Of a stretch of 52,333 nt of DNA, positions 50,355-52,333 are shown piece by piece. Positions within the stretch are counted from its first letter, which is position 1. The number at the start of each line of letters is the position of its first letter. The notes beneath the pieces were generated by a model. It was not told where the DNA came from. It did no database searches and saw nothing but the letters and a program-made list of their open reading frames with translations. Position numbers and translations under genes: made by a program. The stretch is from positions 1-52,333 of the forward strand of contig NZ_AOJE01000066.1 in assembly GCF_000337915.1 (NCBI RefSeq), in the 5' to 3' direction. Source of the stretch: Halorubrum saccharovorum DSM 1137 (lineage in GTDB: Archaea > Halobacteriota > Halobacteria > Halobacteriales > Haloferacaceae).

Positions 50355-51971
50355 CTAGCGGCGGGTGTTTACGCTCACCTTCCCCACCTGCCAAGATTCC
50401 GGACTGGTCCGCCACTTGACTCGTGCCTCAAGGAGGTCTAACGGGTCACGCCCTTCACTCCGCCACGCGTTGAGCGCTTCCTGGAGGACCTCGTCGACAC
50501 ACGGCAGCGATGAACTCTTCAGCTCCGAAAGGACCGTATCGATTCGAACGGTTGGATGTCCGTCGTCGCCCGTCTCGCTGATGCGCGCAGCGTACTTCTC
50601 ACACCACTTTTGCCAAGCGCTTGATGCGGCTTGTCGCGTTTCTAGGTTGAGAATCTTCGCTGCCCGGTCAGCGGCGTTCTCGATCTGATGCTCAGTGCTC
50701 TCAACGATGCCCGAAATCTCCTGCTCAAGCTTCTTGCTGGCGAACGACACCGATGCCCCATCGTTGCGAACGATCCCTTGGAGGCGCTCTAGCGCTCGAT
50801 AGACGGTACTGATTCCTCGTCCCGTCTGATCCGCCAAGGCCTGTGGATGTCGTTCCCCGCCATCGGAAACGAGCGACTCGAGCATCTCGACGTCGCTGTC
50901 ACAGAGGTCACGGAGGACAGTGACGAGGAGTGCCTCCTGATTGGTCTCCATTTCGGGCGTCGGGTCGGACTGACGCTGGATGCTCTTCTCCGCCTCGTTG
51001 ACACTGAAGTGCTTATCCGGAACGAACGTCGTCTGATCCGGCCTGACTGGGACCTCGCTCCAATCGAGGACGTTGATGAGCGTCTCATCGATCTCCCGCT
51101 TGAGTTCGTCTCGCTCGGACCAGTTGAACGAGTGGCCGGTGAGAGACTTCTTGAGAAGCACTCCGACCTTCGGGTGGTACAGCGGGTCCCCCTCGTCGTT
51201 GTTACGGACGTGCTTCGGGTGGTAGTGTTTGATCTGCTTCCCGAACCGGTGTCCGGAAATTAGTCGCTGCGCGTCCCGCTTGGGGAGAATAACGCGGTGA
51301 TTGTAGCCGACGATATCCTCGTTGTCGACACGATACTCGAACTTACTTCCCTTCTCGGTCGCACAGAGGTGCATTAGCCGCTGCATGACACCAGCGCGAC
51401 CCACGATCTTCTGGCTCCAGTTTCGATTGACCCGAACGTACCGCTCGTAGGTCGTGATGTTGCTCATCTCGTTGACGGAGCCACCGAAATACTCGGGGTT
51501 GACGTGAACGTCCGCCTCCTGAGCAACGTCCTGGACGAGTAGTGATAGCAGCCGTCGGAGTTCGTCCGGTTCGAGGTTTGAGCTCGAGAACCGAACGTTG
51601 ACTCCTTCGTCTTCGTTGATGTGGTCGAACGGTGTCGAAATCTCGTCGTCCGTCTCGTAGTGTCGCATGTCGACGAAACGCGGCTGAATCAGGAAGTTTG
51701 CCTTGCGTTCGCCGTTTCCATACGCACCGAGACGGAACTCGTAGAGCCGGTCACCACCGACGTCGTCCTCCGGGCGCGGGGCGATACCGCTCTGTTGGTA
51801 CGTGAGTGAGACGGTCCACGTCTCGCCATCGATTTCCGTTTCGATGTCGCCGGAGTAGCCGTCGAACCCGGCGGTGAGAACCTTCCCGATGATCCAGTAC
51901 GGACTCAGTCCGTGCTCGGTGAAGATGAGATTGCCCTCGCACTCGTGCGGGGCCGTCTCGACGTGCGTCAC
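50355..51971 (-). CDS. Haloarchaeal plasmid/provirus-type protein with central winged helix
   Basis: A 538-aa protein from a GTG at 51971 (reading THVETAPHECEGNLIF after the start). The N-terminal 330 residues are a large beta-rich domain that I associate with a haloarchaeal family (DUF7845-like, from memory) common in integrated elements and plasmids; its function is unknown. Residues about 340-420 carry a winged helix (ETNQEALLVTVLRDLCDSDVEML, then HPQALADQTGRGISTVYRALERLQG). The C-terminal part is helical (LEQEISGIVESTEHQIENA). A replication or control function for the element is plausible. It is GC-richer than the DISARM genes, so it may belong to a different layer of the island or to the flanking chromosome. 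Confidence 0.7.
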   Translation of the reverse strand: MTHVETAPHECEGNLIFTEHGLSPYWIIGKVLTAGFDGYSGDIETEIDGETWTVSLTYQQSGIAPRPEDDVGGDRLYEFRLGAYGNGERKANFLIQPRFVDMRHYETDDEISTPFDHINEDEGVNVRFSSSNLEPDELRRLLSLLVQDVAQEADVHVNPEYFGGSVNEMSNITTYERYVRVNRNWSQKIVGRAGVMQRLMHLCATEKGSKFEYRVDNEDIVGYNHRVILPKRDAQRLISGHRFGKQIKHYHPKHVRNNDEGDPLYHPKVGVLLKKSLTGHSFNWSERDELKREIDETLINVLDWSEVPVRPDQTTFVPDKHFSVNEAEKSIQRQSDPTPEMETNQEALLVTVLRDLCDSDVEMLESLVSDGGERHPQALADQTGRGISTVYRALERLQGIVRNDGASVSFASKKLEQEISGIVESTEHQIENAADRAAKILNLETRQAASSAWQKWCEKYAARISETGDDGHPTVRIDTVLSELKSSSLPCVDEVLQEALNAWRSEGRDPLDLLEARVKWRTSPESWQVGKVSVNTRR

Positions 51972-52054
51972 GCGTCCCCTCCGAGGTGGGTGCCAACCCA
52001 GTCGTCACATGTCGAATCTGGACCGCACGTGTACACCCCTGTGTGAGCCCGTCC

Positions 52055-52072
52055 GGCGCGATCTCTCGCGCC
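52055..52072 (-). promoter_or_regulatory. Perfect hairpin upstream of the winged-helix protein
   Basis: ggcgcga (52055-52061) and tcgcgcc (52066-52072) pair perfectly around a TCTC loop, 84-101 bases before the GTG at 51971 on the minus strand. It lies between that start and the stop of the zinc mini-protein gene at 52229, so it could end the upstream transcript or regulate the downstream gene. No gene was found in 51972-52228. Confidence 0.5.
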
Positions 52073-52228
52073 GTAACGTTCAACACACCCCAAGGAGAGG
52101 TTACACACGCCTGACCACCTCCTTTACCGGAGCTGGTCGGCGTTCAATCGGTACGTCTGAACACGTACTCCCACCGGCGCGGGTAACTGCCTTGGAACAG
52201 TTTGTGGCCCGCGCAGGGTGGTTTCTGG

Positions 52229-52333
52229 TCACGGCTGACACCTCCCATCCTCGAGCGCTGCGCAGCGCTGTCTCGGATGTTCGATCTCACAGCCGCAGAA
52301 CTCACAGATGAGCAGGGGGCCCTCTGTCGGGTC
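52229..52333 (-). CDS. Partial CxxC zinc mini-protein (start beyond window edge)
   Basis: The last 34 codons and stop (52229-52231) of a minus-strand gene cut by the window edge. The sequence has CEFCGCE in the middle, then RQRCAALEDGRCQP to the end. It resembles the 39-aa protein at 27311-27430 in the CEFCG motif, the Arg-Gln-Arg, the Ala-Leu pair and the final Cys-Gln-Pro. Five cysteines could bind zinc. It lies 257 bases before the start of the winged-helix protein gene. The N-terminus is not visible. Confidence 0.6.
   Translation of the reverse strand, partial: DPTEGPLLICEFCGCEIEHPRQRCAALEDGRCQP

Overview
The window reads as haloarchaeal chromosome (class Halobacteria, Halorubrum-like in style, though I cannot fix the genus). 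The first 27 kb is very GC-rich, its proteins are strongly acidic, genes lie close together with TATA elements just upstream of start codons, and the gene set is typical: archaeal lipid reductase, ferredoxin-dependent 2-oxoacid oxidoreductase, a PurN-PurH fusion and twin-arginine lipoproteins.

Bases 1-27029 are core genome. In order: a threonine-synthase-like protein lacking the PLP lysine, a GNAT acetyltransferase, cytidine deaminase plus nucleoside phosphorylase, a type II NADH dehydrogenase-like flavoprotein, a wHTH regulator, arginase, a PHP-domain protein, an aminotransferase, a small ferredoxin reductase-like protein, KorAB, a geranylgeranyl reductase-family protein, a glutaryl-CoA-dehydrogenase-like enzyme, a GAF histidine kinase, purine genes purNH and purB transcribed divergently, several small membrane or zinc proteins, and finally an operon of two Tat-exported lipoproteins (a copper-amine-oxidase-like protein and a DyP-peroxidase-like protein).

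From about 27.05 kb the base composition drops and the content becomes that of an integrated island: a tyrosine integrase with a small partner gene, an RHH-like mini-protein, haloarchaeal proteins of unknown function, an ArsR-like regulator, a second short tyrosine recombinase, an MNT-HEPN toxin-antitoxin pair, a 1.4 kb degenerate stretch with palindromic repeats, and then a complete class 2 DISARM anti-phage system in canonical order drmE-drmA-drmB-drmC-drmMII (37.2-48.3 kb). A frameshifted IS6-like transposase abuts drmMII. Beyond it lies an OB-fold plus DEDD-exonuclease-like gene that may be a defence accessory. The window closes with a 538-aa plasmid/provirus-type wHTH protein and the end of a small CxxC zinc protein. 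That protein's C-terminus resembles a 39-aa protein at 27.3 kb, so two related mini-proteins bracket the island.

Working together: the recombinases would move the island, the MNT-HEPN pair may stabilise it, and DISARM supplies restriction-like immunity: DrmMII marks self DNA, while DrmA helicase, DrmB and DrmE (with DrmC) act on unmarked DNA. All functions here are inferred from sequence reading alone, with no database search.
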